Shown: one piece after another, positions 44,300-52,955 of the stretch | Layout of the letters: each line of letters begins with the position of its first letter | How positions within the stretch are numbered: the stretch's first letter is position 1 | NCBI GenBank assembly: GCA_964586075.1 | Contig: CAZPGZ010000002.1 | Coordinates: forward strand, 62,001-126,000 | Length of the DNA stretch: 64,000 nt | Source: JBAZLV01 sp964586075 | Lineage (GTDB): Bacteria; Nitrospirota; UBA9217 | Direction: 5' to 3' | The notes under the pieces: model-generated | What the model was told of the DNA's origin: nothing | Database searches by the model: none | What the model saw: the letters and a program-made list of their open reading frames with translations, nothing else | Made by a program: the position numbers and the translations under genes

Positions 44300-44636
44300 A
44301 AACGCTGGTCCTTTTTTCTGGTTCGGATCGCTTACCGACACGGAACACCGTCTGCAATGAATCCGTACTGCGGTCCTATCCGTATTTCACACGTCTAAAT
44401 CACAGCAACAGTGTATACCTATTCTGATTTCCCGTTGAGCAGAGTCAAAGAATGCTGAAAAACCGCATGCATCAGTCACTGCTTAGACACTCGCGCCGAC
44501 AAAAAGACAAAACAATGCCGCCATTTTTATAAATCGCGTACAGTGCTGACTTCCAGGGTTCCGCGGAAGATGAATCCTAAAGCTTTCTTATCAGAGGAAG
44601 CCTTCTTGGATATTTTTGCACTGAGGATTACCCTGA
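44300..44636. other. Gap between the DUF3300 and DJ-1 genes
   Basis: No ORF or terminator supported. A TTGACT on the minus strand near 44445-44450 could be a -35 for the DUF3300 gene, but the -10 at 17 bases (AGAATA) is poor. Confidence 0.3.
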
Positions 44637-45218
44637 TTACAAGGTGATTTTTGTTCCCAGAACGTCAAGGAATTTCGCAAGCCATTCAGGGTGTGCCGGC
44701 CAGGCAGGCGCGGACACAAGATTTCCGTCCACATAGGCCTGGCTTACTGGAATATCAACATACTTTCCGCCGGCCCGGGTAACATCCGGTCCCACAGCAG
44801 GATAGGCTGAGCAGCTGCGTCCCTGGAGTATGCCCGCTGCCGCCAGAACCTGGGCTCCGTGACAGATCGCAGCAATCGGCTTGTTTGCTTTTGCAAAGTG
44901 CTGCACTATGCTCAGCACCTTTTCGTCCAGACGGATATACTCAGGCGCCCGCCCTCCGGGAAGAACAAGTGCGTCGTAGTTCTCCGGCTTCACCTCTGAG
45001 AACGTCGCGTTCAGCATAAAATTGTGCCCGGGCTTTTCAGAATACGTTTGATCTCCCTCGAAGTCATGCACCGCGGTGCGAACCTTTTCGCCGGCCTTCT
45101 TACCGCTGCAAACAGCGTGGACGGTGTGCCCTACCATTTGCAGCGCCTGGAATGGCACCATAACTTCATAGTCCTCCACAAAATCACCGACAAGCATCAG
45201 GATTTTTTTTGCGGCCAT
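44637..45218 (-). CDS. DJ-1/PfpI family protein
   Basis: A 193-residue class-I-glutamine-amidotransferase-like protein. The nucleophile elbow AAICHGAQVL carries the reactive Cys, ALVLPGGRAPEYIR the preceding conserved loop, and GDFVEDYEVMVPFQAL the N-terminal Glu region. Family members are proteases, chaperone-like deglycases or glyoxalases; which one is not decidable. ATG at 45218 after GGGGAGG. Confidence 0.88.
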   Translation of the reverse strand: MAAKKILMLVGDFVEDYEVMVPFQALQMVGHTVHAVCSGKKAGEKVRTAVHDFEGDQTYSEKPGHNFMLNATFSEVKPENYDALVLPGGRAPEYIRLDEKVLSIVQHFAKANKPIAAICHGAQVLAAAGILQGRSCSAYPAVGPDVTRAGGKYVDIPVSQAYVDGNLVSAPAWPAHPEWLAKFLDVLGTKITL

Positions 45219-45351
45219 ACAGCACCTCCCCGGCAGTGGAATGTGGCACCATGTTTTGCTACTCAATTAGCACGCGCAAGGACAAAAACCGGCGCCCTCT
45301 GTTATTATAGCATACGCGCAGCACATGAAACCGGACGGTTGGAGGCACTAT

Positions 45352-46653
45352 CTACTTGTAGGGATAGACGATGTAAAATAACAGCGACAATGCGGCAAAG
45401 AGCCACATTCCTGCAGGGACTTCCCGGTACCGGCCGGAGAGCACTTTGAGAATGGGATACGCCAGCAATCCGGCCGTCAAGCCAACGCCTATGTTAAACG
45501 TGAAGATCATCAGGATTATCGTGAGAAAGGCCGGTATAAATTCAGTGTAATCGCTGAAATCGATTTTTGTAATAGGACTGATCATTAACAAGCCGATCAC
45601 AATGAGCGCAGTGCCGTATGCATGGGGCGGAACCACGGTCAGAATCGGAGCGAAAAACAACGCGAGCAGAAACAATCCCGCGACCACCAGGGCCACAAAA
45701 CCCGTGTGACCTCCCTCCTCAATTCCTGCCGCCGATTCTATGTAAGCACCCGATGTAGTTGTGCCGAGCACGGGGCTGATAAGATTCGCCAGCGCATCGG
45801 CGAGCATCGGCTTTTCAATCTGCGGCAGATTGCCGTTTTCATCCAGCAAATTGCCGCGCGCAGACAGGCCGATCAGCGTCCCCACCGTGTCAACGAATGC
45901 CATGACAAAAATAATAAGAACAACCGGCAGATTTTTGATCGTCAGTGCTCCCGCGATATCCAGCTGGCCGAAAAGAGGAGTCGGATCAGGCGGCAAACCA
46001 ATCCACGAATGCGGTACACTCGTTATTCCCGCGAAAAATGAGAACAAGGTTATTGCAATAATACCTATAATGATCGCGCCATGTATCCTTTTCATCATAA
46101 GCCAAACAATGAGGAAAAAACCGAAAATCGCCAGCAACACGGGCGGCTGTGAAACCGCGCCAAGGCTGACAGGAGCGTCTGCTACGCCAAGAGATACGAT
46201 TCTTGTTTCATTCAACCCAACAAATGCGAGAAAAAGGCCTATCCCGACGGCAAAACTGTATTTAAGCGACTGCGGAAGAGTATCCGCCATCCATCCCCGC
46301 ACTTTCAGCAGCGTGAGTATGGTAAACAACACTCCTGCTATGAAAATCGCGCCGAGCGCAGTCTGCCAGGAATAGCCGAGCACCTTTACAACGGTGAAAA
46401 CTATGAAGGCATTCTCCCCCATGTAGGGAGCGATGGCAAAAGGCCGTTTTGCGTAGAAACCCATAATCAGTGTTCCAAACGCTGCAGACAGGATTGTTGC
46501 GGTCATGGACGGCCCTTTTGGCATTCCGGCTGCTTCGAGAATCGCCGGGTTGACGATAATAATGTAAGCCATGGTAAGAAAAGTCGTAATCCCCGCCAGC
46601 GTTTCCTGCCGATAGCTGGTATTGTATTTGGCAAACTCGAAATACTGTTTCAT
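45352..46653 (-). CDS. NCS2-family purine permease (AzgA/GhxP-like)
   Basis: A 433-residue membrane protein with 12-14 hydrophobic helices of the AzgA branch of nucleobase transporters: start YNTSYRQETLAGITTFLTMAYII, GENAFI in the third helix, FVDTVGTLIG and TTSGAYIESAAGIEEGG as diagnostic loops. Likely imports adenine, guanine or hypoxanthine with H+. ATG at 46653 follows GGGAGAAG; the frame is open to 46704. No purine riboswitch was seen upstream. Confidence 0.9.
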   Translation of the reverse strand: MKQYFEFAKYNTSYRQETLAGITTFLTMAYIIIVNPAILEAAGMPKGPSMTATILSAAFGTLIMGFYAKRPFAIAPYMGENAFIVFTVVKVLGYSWQTALGAIFIAGVLFTILTLLKVRGWMADTLPQSLKYSFAVGIGLFLAFVGLNETRIVSLGVADAPVSLGAVSQPPVLLAIFGFFLIVWLMMKRIHGAIIIGIIAITLFSFFAGITSVPHSWIGLPPDPTPLFGQLDIAGALTIKNLPVVLIIFVMAFVDTVGTLIGLSARGNLLDENGNLPQIEKPMLADALANLISPVLGTTTSGAYIESAAGIEEGGHTGFVALVVAGLFLLALFFAPILTVVPPHAYGTALIVIGLLMISPITKIDFSDYTEFIPAFLTIILMIFTFNIGVGLTAGLLAYPILKVLSGRYREVPAGMWLFAALSLLFYIVYPYK

Positions 46654-46848
46654 GGTTGTTCTTCTCCCTATAGACGATCTGAACAAAAAATATAGTATAA
46701 ACAAAATAAAAAAACAAGATGTTTTGTTTGCCTTGTCAACCCCCTATAGAAATGTCCGGTTTTAAGGAATCCGTGCGGTGTGCGAAGCATATAGGCGCGA
46801 TGGTATGGCCTTGCGATTTGCCGACAAATGCACGGAGTCACATTAAAG

Positions 46849-46877
46849 TTGCGTATCGCCAAGGAATTTATTATACT
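46849..46877 (+). promoter_or_regulatory. Sigma-70 promoter of the cysteine synthase gene
   Basis: TTGCGT (46849-46854), 17-base spacer, TATACT (46872-46877); predicted start near 46884, 34 bases before the ATG. Confidence 0.6.
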
Positions 46878-46917
46878 CAGTGCTCAAATTTATAACAGCA
46901 CCGGGAGAATACCGTAC

Positions 46918-47826
46918 ATGAGCATACTCGATTGCATCGGCAATACACCGCTGGTGAAACTGGATAAAATCAACCCCAATCCGCACGTTGCGCTCCTCGC
47001 CAAACTTGAGGGGAGCAACCCCGGCGGATCAATCAAGGACCGCGTTGCCTGGTTCATGATTAAGACCGCGGAGCAGAAAGGGCGACTTAAAAAAGGATCA
47101 ACCATTCTCGAAGCGACATCCGGAAACACGGGAATCGGACTTGCCATGGTAGGCGCCGCCAGAGGCTATAAAGTCAAACTCGTGATGCCGGGGTGCGTCA
47201 GTCTGGAGCGAAGAAAAATTCTGGAAGCGTTTGGCGCTGAACTGGTGCTCAGCCCCGGGGCGGAGGCAACAGACGGCGCAATCCGTCTCGCCCATAAACT
47301 GTACGACGAAAATCGGGATGTTTATTTCATGCCAAACCAGTTTGACAATCCGGCTAATATTGCCGCGCATTACGAAACCACCGGAAAAGAAATTTACACT
47401 CAAACAAACGGCAGTGTAAACGTCCTCGTGGCAGGAATGGGCACAACCGGCACTCTGATGGGCTGTAGCCGCAGGCTTAAGGAATATAACCGGTCAATCA
47501 CCATCGTCGGCGTGGAACCGCCTGTCGGTCATAAGATACAAGGGCTCAAGAACATGTCCGAAGCCATAGTGCCGAAAATTTACGATCCGGGCTCACTGGA
47601 TGAGATAAAAACCGTAGATGATGACGGTGCATTTACCGTTACACGCCGGCTGGCAGTCGAGGAAGGTCTGTTTGTAGGCATGAGCAGCGGTGCCGCCGTG
47701 CAGGGCGCTCTCCAAAAAATACAGGAGATGAAAACCGGTGTTGTTGTTGTCATTCTCCCCGATCGGGGCGACCGTTATCTCAGCACATCATTGTTTGTTT
47801 CAGTATGCGCGAAATGCCCGCCTTGA
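46918..47826 (+). CDS. cysM: Cysteine synthase (CysM/CysK family)
   Basis: A 302-residue PLP enzyme making cysteine from an activated serine and sulfide (or thiosulfate). The PLP lysine lies in NPGGSIKDRVA, the substrate loop is EATSGNTGIGLA, and the phosphate-binding glycines are AGMGTTGTLMG. The start MSILDCIGNTPLVKL is canonical; the upstream frame to 46828 would lie before the promoter start. Length and sequence are closer to CysM (B-type) than CysK, but O-phosphoserine-type enzymes cannot be excluded. Confidence 0.9.
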   Translation: MSILDCIGNTPLVKLDKINPNPHVALLAKLEGSNPGGSIKDRVAWFMIKTAEQKGRLKKGSTILEATSGNTGIGLAMVGAARGYKVKLVMPGCVSLERRKILEAFGAELVLSPGAEATDGAIRLAHKLYDENRDVYFMPNQFDNPANIAAHYETTGKEIYTQTNGSVNVLVAGMGTTGTLMGCSRRLKEYNRSITIVGVEPPVGHKIQGLKNMSEAIVPKIYDPGSLDEIKTVDDDGAFTVTRRLAVEEGLFVGMSSGAAVQGALQKIQEMKTGVVVVILPDRGDRYLSTSLFVSVCAKCPP

Positions 47827-48313
47827 AGAACATACCGTAACTTTATGTATACATTCTACGACTAACTGGCAAATAGCTGTGTCTAAAATCATTAAATGGA
47901 TTTTGCTGAAATGACTACCAACCATACCGGATTCCGCGTAGATTCCTATTGTAACAGGTGTCAGATTTAGTGGAATCAGCAATTGCCTACAATACTGCCT
48001 GCCAATATTGCACCATGTTATAATTTGAAATTATTTACATACTAATGCAATATCCTGCTACTTTAAGCAGGCAGTGTGTCAATCTATGCTTAAACTTCTT
48101 GACAGAAAAAATTCCTCTTTGTAAGATTAAAAAGTTCATTTATCTTGCGAGCGTCCTTCATCATCTCTAGAGAAACAACTGCTATATAACTGATTCCCGA
48201 GTATCTCGCAATCTCGAATCTACATTTCATAACGGATTATCAATTTCAAACTTTTTCTGCACTGAACAGGCAAGCTGCGGCAGCCTCGTTACTTGCACAG
48301 ATTGGTAAAAATT
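47827..48313. other. AT-rich intergenic region before the hypothetical gene at 48314
   Basis: No ORF with ribosome site. It contains a 9-bp inverted repeat (ACTGCCTGC near 47995 and GCAGGCAGT near 48068) too far apart for a stable hairpin, and a good sigma-70 promoter at 48099-48127 listed separately. Confidence 0.5.
48099..48127 (+). promoter_or_regulatory. Sigma-70 promoter upstream of the hypothetical gene
   Basis: Perfect TTGACA (48099-48104), 17-base spacer, TAAGAT (48122-48127). The leader to the ATG at 48314 would be about 180 bases. Confidence 0.5.
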
Positions 48314-48937
48314 ATGAACTCTGGTCAATATTTACTCGAATTGGCAGGACATATTCCTGCCAGAAATATCAACTTCTATCTTGATGCATACCAGGCGATG
48401 GATGCGGTAAACCAACGGGAAGCGAAAGGTTTCGATACAATCGAAATTCAAAAAATTAAAGACTGTATTGCAGATCACGGATTAGAAGCACAGCCCGTCA
48501 AAGCGCTGGACCTCCTCCTGTCAACGCGAAATACTTGCAGCGAAATCAAGGCAATCGGCAAGCTGCTGCTTTCTGAATTACGCCTGGGAAAATTCACTGA
48601 ACAAGTAGAATCGGTTACCACTCTGCCATGGACCTTCTTGACTTATGTTGTTGCTGCAGATCTGGAGTTTCACGGGTACGGACCTTGCTATTCATTCGTA
48701 GAACGGTTTATAGATGAATTGTCTCATGAAAAAATCATAAACCATCATTTTCAACGCTCTGATATTCCAAGCCATGTTGCCGAATATATTCATGAGGACA
48801 TGGCTTCTATCTTTCTCGGGTACTCCCTGCTGTCAGGCGGCACCTTGACCTGTCTCGTCCCCTTTCCGGCAAGCAAAACAGGCTTTACAGCAAAGCTTTT
48901 TCACGATGTCCAAAAACTGCTTCCTCAGGTTCAATAA
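48314..48937 (+). CDS. Hypothetical cytoplasmic protein
   Basis: A 207-residue, largely helical protein (MNSGQYLLELAGHIP…), without signal peptide or membrane segment; the C-terminal third has a hydrophobic segment (ASIFLGYSLLSGGTLTCLVPFP). No family recognised and no strong ribosome site (GGTAAAAATT before the ATG), so the start is uncertain. Confidence 0.5.
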   Translation: MNSGQYLLELAGHIPARNINFYLDAYQAMDAVNQREAKGFDTIEIQKIKDCIADHGLEAQPVKALDLLLSTRNTCSEIKAIGKLLLSELRLGKFTEQVESVTTLPWTFLTYVVAADLEFHGYGPCYSFVERFIDELSHEKIINHHFQRSDIPSHVAEYIHEDMASIFLGYSLLSGGTLTCLVPFPASKTGFTAKLFHDVQKLLPQVQ

Positions 48938-49036
48938 TTGAGTTCAGATGCATTATCGTTGCATGCGCTGAATTGCTTTTTTTGTGACTACAACAACATG
49001 CTTTCTGATTTTTGTTCCGATGAAAGCATATTTTCC

Positions 49037-49065
49037 TTGACACCAGTCATGCGTTGCCTTAATAT
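49037..49065 (+). promoter_or_regulatory. Sigma-70 promoter of the leuA leader transcript
   Basis: Perfect TTGACA (49037-49042), 17-base spacer, TAATAT (49060-49065). The predicted start, about 49072, coincides with the ATG of the leader peptide, so the peptide may be translated from a leaderless mRNA. Confidence 0.6.
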
Positions 49066-49071
49066 CAGCTC

Positions 49072-49167
49072 ATGATAGACGTATTCCTCCTCAATCTTAA
49101 ACTCGCTCGTTTGGCGGCAGGACGCAACTTGCCGTGGCTGGGGAGAAATTCTATTCACTTGTGCTGA
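49072..49167 (+). CDS. leuL: Leucine-rich leader peptide of leuA
   Basis: A 31-residue open frame (begins MIDVFLLNLKLARLAAG) with eight leucine codons, five of them within codons 6-13 (CTC CTC, CTT, CTC, TTG), immediately upstream of mutually exclusive hairpins and a terminator before leuA. This is the arrangement of a ribosome-stalling attenuator leader: shortage of Leu-tRNA stalls the ribosome over the first pairing segment. No Shine-Dalgarno is present, in line with a transcript starting at or next to the ATG. Confidence 0.7.
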   Translation: MIDVFLLNLKLARLAAGRNLPWLGRNSIHLC

Positions 49168-49225
49168 TAGAAATAAAACGCTGGATTCCCTACAAAGGCC
49201 ACGGAAAAATAACCGTGGCTTTTTT
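49115..49225 (+). terminator. Transcription attenuator of leuA
   Basis: Four segments are visible. Segment 1 (CGGCA, 49115-49119) pairs with segment 2 (TGCCG, 49130-49134). Segment 2 also contains CCGTGGC (49132-49138), an exact copy of segment 4 (49213-49219), so it can pair with segment 3 (GCCACGG, 49198-49204) to form the antiterminator. Segment 3 with 4 gives the terminator, 7 bp plus A/T extensions, followed by six T (49220-49225). Confidence 0.75.
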
Positions 49226-49284
49226 ATTTGCACTCAGTACGTTTAGTTATTAACCTTGTACGATTTCTTTTAAAGAGAGGCGTT

Positions 49285-51015
49285 ATGAATAACATGTCAA
49301 CTCGTAAATATAAGCCGGCTCCTCAGGTTAACCTCCCGAACCGGCAATGGCCTTCCAATACCATTACGCACCCGCCACGCTGGTGCAGTGTGGACCTCAG
49401 GGACGGCAATCAGGCAATAGCCACCCCGATGAGCCTCAACGAAAAGCTGGACATGTTCAATCTGCTTGTACAGATGGGATTCAAGGAAATAGAAGTCGGA
49501 TTTCCCTCAGCGTCGCAAGTTGAGTACGATTTTACCCGGCTGCTTATTGAAAAAAAAATTGTTCCTGATGATGTGTGCATACAGGTATTGACCCAGGCGC
49601 GTGAGCACCTGATTAAGAAAACATTCGATGCCATACGCGGTGCAAACAAGGTTATTGTGCATCTCTATAATTCAACGTCGGAGCTGCAGCGCCGGGTTGT
49701 ATTTCGCCAGGGAAAATCGGAAATTCTGAATATCGCGGTGCAGGGCGCCCGTCTGATCAGGGACGAGGCGAAAAAAATTTCCGGCACAAAAATTTTCTAC
49801 GAGTATTCGCCGGAAAGTTTTACCGGAACCGAACTGGAGTTTGCCCTGGAAATTTCCCAGGCTGTGATGGATGTCTGGCAGCCTGCCCGCGGCAACGAAA
49901 TGATCCTGAACCTTCCCTCCACTGTCGAAATGGCAACACCCAATGTGTATGCCGATCAAATCGAATGGATGTGCAGACACCTTCAAAATCGCGATACGCT
50001 TGTGATCAGCCTCCACGCTCATAATGACAGGGGGACGGCGGTCGCCGCCACCGAACTCGCCCTCATGGCAGGTGCAGACCGGGTTGAGGGAACACTTTTC
50101 GGAAATGGTGAGAGAACAGGCAATGTTGATATCGTGACGCTTGCCTTGAATCTGTTCTCACAAGGCATTGATCCAAAGCTTGACTTTCATAATATCGCCA
50201 GGATTGTTGATGTCTATGAGCGATGCACCAAGATGCAGGTTCATGCACGTCAGCCTTATGCAGGAGAACTGGTATACACGGCTTTTTCCGGTTCTCACCA
50301 GGACGCAATCAATAAAGGAATGAAAAATTGCCAGGACAGTCGGAGCTCGATTTGGGAAGTCCCCTATTTACCTATTGACCCCACGGATGTGGGCAAGACT
50401 TTTGAGGCCATTATCAGAATCAACAGCCAGTCGGGAAAGGGCGGCATCGCCTACATAATGGAGAAGGAGTTCGGTTTTGTTCTCCCGAAGGAAATGCACC
50501 CGGAATTCGGACGGATTATTCAGGCAGTTTCAGATAAAGCAGGCAGCGAGGTTCCGCCCCAGGCAATCCTTGAGGTTTTTGAGCAGGAATATCTTGCGTC
50601 GAACGGACCACTGCTGTTTAAAACGTGTGAAATCAGGGAGCGGCCGGTGCCGAAAGAAAAAGAGCATGCACGCGTATCCGAAATAAAAGCTTCCGTCTTG
50701 GTAAACGGTGAGGAATCCCGGATAGCCGGGACGGGAAACGGTCCGGTGGACGCGTTTTGCCACGCCGTTAAAAAAGAGTTGAACATTGACTTCACGCTGG
50801 TCTCTTACCATGAGCACGCTCTTGAACAGGGATCGGACTCACTGGCAGCAGCATATATCCAGATTGAGGATACCGACAACAGAAAATTTTTCGGGGTCGG
50901 CATTGATTCGAACATTTCCGTTGCATCATTCAAGGCCGTCGCGAGCGCTGTAAACCGCTCACCTGCGATTCGGGCGAAACTCACTGCTGATACGAAAGGC
51001 CGGCGAGGCCAATGA
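49285..51015 (+). CDS. leuA: 2-isopropylmalate synthase, LeuA type 2
   Basis: A 576-residue enzyme that condenses acetyl-CoA with 2-oxoisovalerate in leucine synthesis. The N-terminal TIM barrel has WCSVDLRDGNQA, the catalytic HAHNDRGTAVA and FGNGERTGN; the C-terminal 150 residues form the LeuA allosteric (leucine-binding) domain (GPVDAFCHAVKK). Length and the VNLPNRQWPS start place it in the long, actinobacterial/fungal-like type. ATG at 49285 follows GAGAGG. Expression is under the attenuator just upstream. Confidence 0.94.
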   Translation: MNNMSTRKYKPAPQVNLPNRQWPSNTITHPPRWCSVDLRDGNQAIATPMSLNEKLDMFNLLVQMGFKEIEVGFPSASQVEYDFTRLLIEKKIVPDDVCIQVLTQAREHLIKKTFDAIRGANKVIVHLYNSTSELQRRVVFRQGKSEILNIAVQGARLIRDEAKKISGTKIFYEYSPESFTGTELEFALEISQAVMDVWQPARGNEMILNLPSTVEMATPNVYADQIEWMCRHLQNRDTLVISLHAHNDRGTAVAATELALMAGADRVEGTLFGNGERTGNVDIVTLALNLFSQGIDPKLDFHNIARIVDVYERCTKMQVHARQPYAGELVYTAFSGSHQDAINKGMKNCQDSRSSIWEVPYLPIDPTDVGKTFEAIIRINSQSGKGGIAYIMEKEFGFVLPKEMHPEFGRIIQAVSDKAGSEVPPQAILEVFEQEYLASNGPLLFKTCEIRERPVPKEKEHARVSEIKASVLVNGEESRIAGTGNGPVDAFCHAVKKELNIDFTLVSYHEHALEQGSDSLAAAYIQIEDTDNRKFFGVGIDSNISVASFKAVASAVNRSPAIRAKLTADTKGRRGQ

Positions 51016-51201
51016 CCGGAGGCTGACGCTCAAAACAGCACGAGGTGCAAAACAAAATTTCATATTTATAAAAATATTTATCCTTGAAACTGGTGGTGTT
51101 TGATGCTACGATGCAAACAGGAACGCTGATGCGGATGAAGAGTTCGTTTTCAGTTGTGTCACCATCAGCGACGACATTATTAATACGAAAGGAGAATACC
51201 C

Positions 51202-51627
51202 ATGGTACAGAAAGCAAGCAGCAAACTGACTGATATGATGAACAGCGCCATTGCACGGGAAATCCAGGTAAGTGTTCAATATATGTGGCAGCATGTCATG
51301 GCAAAAGGGCTTGAATCAACCGGCCTCTCCGACGTATTCGAAAAGGTGGCAATTGCGGAAATGAAGCACGCGGAGAAAATAGCCGAACGGCTCTTCTATT
51401 TTAATGTCATACCGACCACCAAGCCGGATCCTATCACGGTAGTGACATCAACAAAGGAAATGCTTGAAGCGGATGCACGCGCGGAAGAAGAGGCCATTGA
51501 CCTCTACAAGGAAATCATTAAGCAAGCAGTATCAGAAAGCGATTCAACCACGCGCTTATTGTTCGAAGAAATTCTCGCAGACGAAGAAAAGCACCACGAC
51601 ACATTTATGAACCTGCTCGGGAAATAG
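51202..51627 (+). CDS. Bacterioferritin/ferritin-like protein
   Basis: A 141-residue four-helix ferritin-like protein with the di-iron ligands in AREIQVSVQYMWQH, AEMKHAEKIAERL (ExxH), EEEAIDLYKE and LADEEKHHDTF (ExxH). Probably stores or detoxifies iron. Shorter than classical bacterioferritin (about 158), and the heme-binding Met cannot be assigned, so the ferritin-like Bfr-family name is used. Good GAAAGGAG ribosome site. Confidence 0.88.
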   Translation: MVQKASSKLTDMMNSAIAREIQVSVQYMWQHVMAKGLESTGLSDVFEKVAIAEMKHAEKIAERLFYFNVIPTTKPDPITVVTSTKEMLEADARAEEEAIDLYKEIIKQAVSESDSTTRLLFEEILADEEKHHDTFMNLLGK

Positions 51628-51674
51628 CGATTCGGATATATCTACTTATCAAAAAACTCGACCTACGGAGCGAG

Positions 51675-51706
51675 GCCGGACACGTGCAACCACACGTGTC
51701 CGGCCG
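51675..51706 (+). promoter_or_regulatory. 13-bp perfect hairpin directly before panC
   Basis: GGCCGGACACGTG (51675-51687) pairs without mismatch with 51694-51706 over a six-base loop. It ends six bases before the panC ATG, where the ribosome site would be. No T tract follows, so it is either a Rho-type 3' end of the ferritin-like gene or a structure controlling panC. Confidence 0.6.
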
Positions 51707-51712
51707 AAACTT

Positions 51713-52558
51713 ATGCGCATAATTACTCATCTATCTGAAATGCAGTCGCTGGCAGATTCCGCCAGAAAACAGGGGCAAAGAATCGGCTTTGTCCCCACCA
51801 TGGGTTTTTTGCACGAAGGCCATCTTTCTCTCATGCGGCAGGCTCGACAGGAATCTGATATCGTCTGTGCCAGTATTTTTGTTAATCCGACTCAATTCGG
51901 ACCCACGGAAGACCTCGACCGTTATCCGCGGGATCATGAAGGAGACTGCTTAAAGTGCAAAACAGCGGGAGTTGATTTTCTCTTTATGCCCGATTCAAAG
52001 GAAATGTATCCGGAAAAACCTTTTGTTTTCGTTACGGTGGACGGCATATCCGACATACTGGAAGGTGCCATCAGGCCGGGTCATTATCGCGGTGTAGCAA
52101 CGGTAGTGGCGAAACTCTTCAATATTGTCAAACCCCATGCTGCTTTTTTCGGCCAAAAAGATTACCAGCAGTGCATGGTGATTAAACATATGGTGCAGGA
52201 GCTGAACATGGATGTCAAAATATGTGTTCAGCCTACAATTCGCGAGACGGATGGCCTCGCAATGAGTTCCCGCAATACGTACTTAAATACCGGAGAGCGT
52301 CAGGTTGCAGCAACGATTTTCAAAGCTCTTTCTGCTGCTGAGCGACTGACGAAGTCAGGCATGAATGAACCGGAAAAAATCCGCCATGAAATGCACCGCA
52401 TACTGACGCAAGAAGAGAAATTCAGCATTGACTACATTGCAATTGTCGATCCGGAGACCCTTGCTCCGCTTTCCACTGCCGCCCAGAAAATGGCCATACT
52501 GGTCGCAGTCCGGCTGGGGCGCACAAGATTGATTGATAATATTCTCATCACACAGTAG
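51713..52558 (+). CDS. panC: Pantothenate synthetase
   Basis: A 281-residue ligase joining pantoate and beta-alanine with ATP. The nucleotide-binding PTMGFLHEGHLSL (HxGH) and the DGLAMSSRNTYL loop (KMSKS-like) are clear, as is FFGQKDYQQ. No Shine-Dalgarno is present before the ATG because a hairpin occupies that place. panB and panD are not nearby. Confidence 0.95.
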   Translation: MRIITHLSEMQSLADSARKQGQRIGFVPTMGFLHEGHLSLMRQARQESDIVCASIFVNPTQFGPTEDLDRYPRDHEGDCLKCKTAGVDFLFMPDSKEMYPEKPFVFVTVDGISDILEGAIRPGHYRGVATVVAKLFNIVKPHAAFFGQKDYQQCMVIKHMVQELNMDVKICVQPTIRETDGLAMSSRNTYLNTGERQVAATIFKALSAAERLTKSGMNEPEKIRHEMHRILTQEEKFSIDYIAIVDPETLAPLSTAAQKMAILVAVRLGRTRLIDNILITQ

Positions 52559-52955
52559 CAGGCAACTACCCAGCAATATCTATAATTCCCTTCTATCGCG
52601 CAACGTTTTCAATTACAGACTTCCTGCTTGCCCCCAATTACCTCCCTACAATTTTATACAGTCATTATTTCCTTTCATTATTTATGATGCAGCAAAAATT
52701 TTTGTTTATAGCCTGTTGAAAATGAATGCTACCACAAAATAGATAGGTCATTTTGAACGGGTCCATAATTTTTTATAACTTTCTACTCATTAATATACTG
52801 ATTTCTTTAATTCTTTATTCTTTTTTGTCTTGGCCTCCTGTTTGCATAGAGTGACGTATTGACCGCATCAAATTACAGAACCATCCTATGCGATAAACAA
52901 AAAAACAATACGTTGCATTTTTATGCATTTCCAAACGAAGAACGAGGAGACAATA
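52559..52955. other. AT-rich gap upstream of the sigma-factor gene
   Basis: About 400 bases of low-GC sequence with no supported gene, terminator or consensus sigma-70 promoter. It probably carries the promoter of the sigma-factor gene in a form I cannot read. Confidence 0.4.

Larger units (their letters stand above)
48938..49284 (+). other. leuA leader region
   Basis: This stretch holds a complete attenuation system, listed as its parts: promoter 49037-49065, leucine-rich leader peptide 49072-49167, and alternative hairpins with terminator 49115-49225. The first 100 bases hold nothing I can name. Confidence 0.75.

Noticed and set aside
46654..46740. Purine riboswitch or full promoter before the NCS2 permease
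   Set aside because: A perfect TTGACA exists (46739-46734) but no -10 at proper distance, and no purine-riboswitch core sequence is visible.
48988..49233. An 81-codon minus-strand frame in the leuA leader
   Set aside because: It is antisense to the leader peptide and attenuator hairpins, which explain the sequence better.
48938..49284. T-box riboswitch before leuA
   Set aside because: T-box control of leu genes occurs in deltaproteobacteria, but the conserved GGTGG-type T-box sequence is absent and a leucine-rich leader peptide is present.
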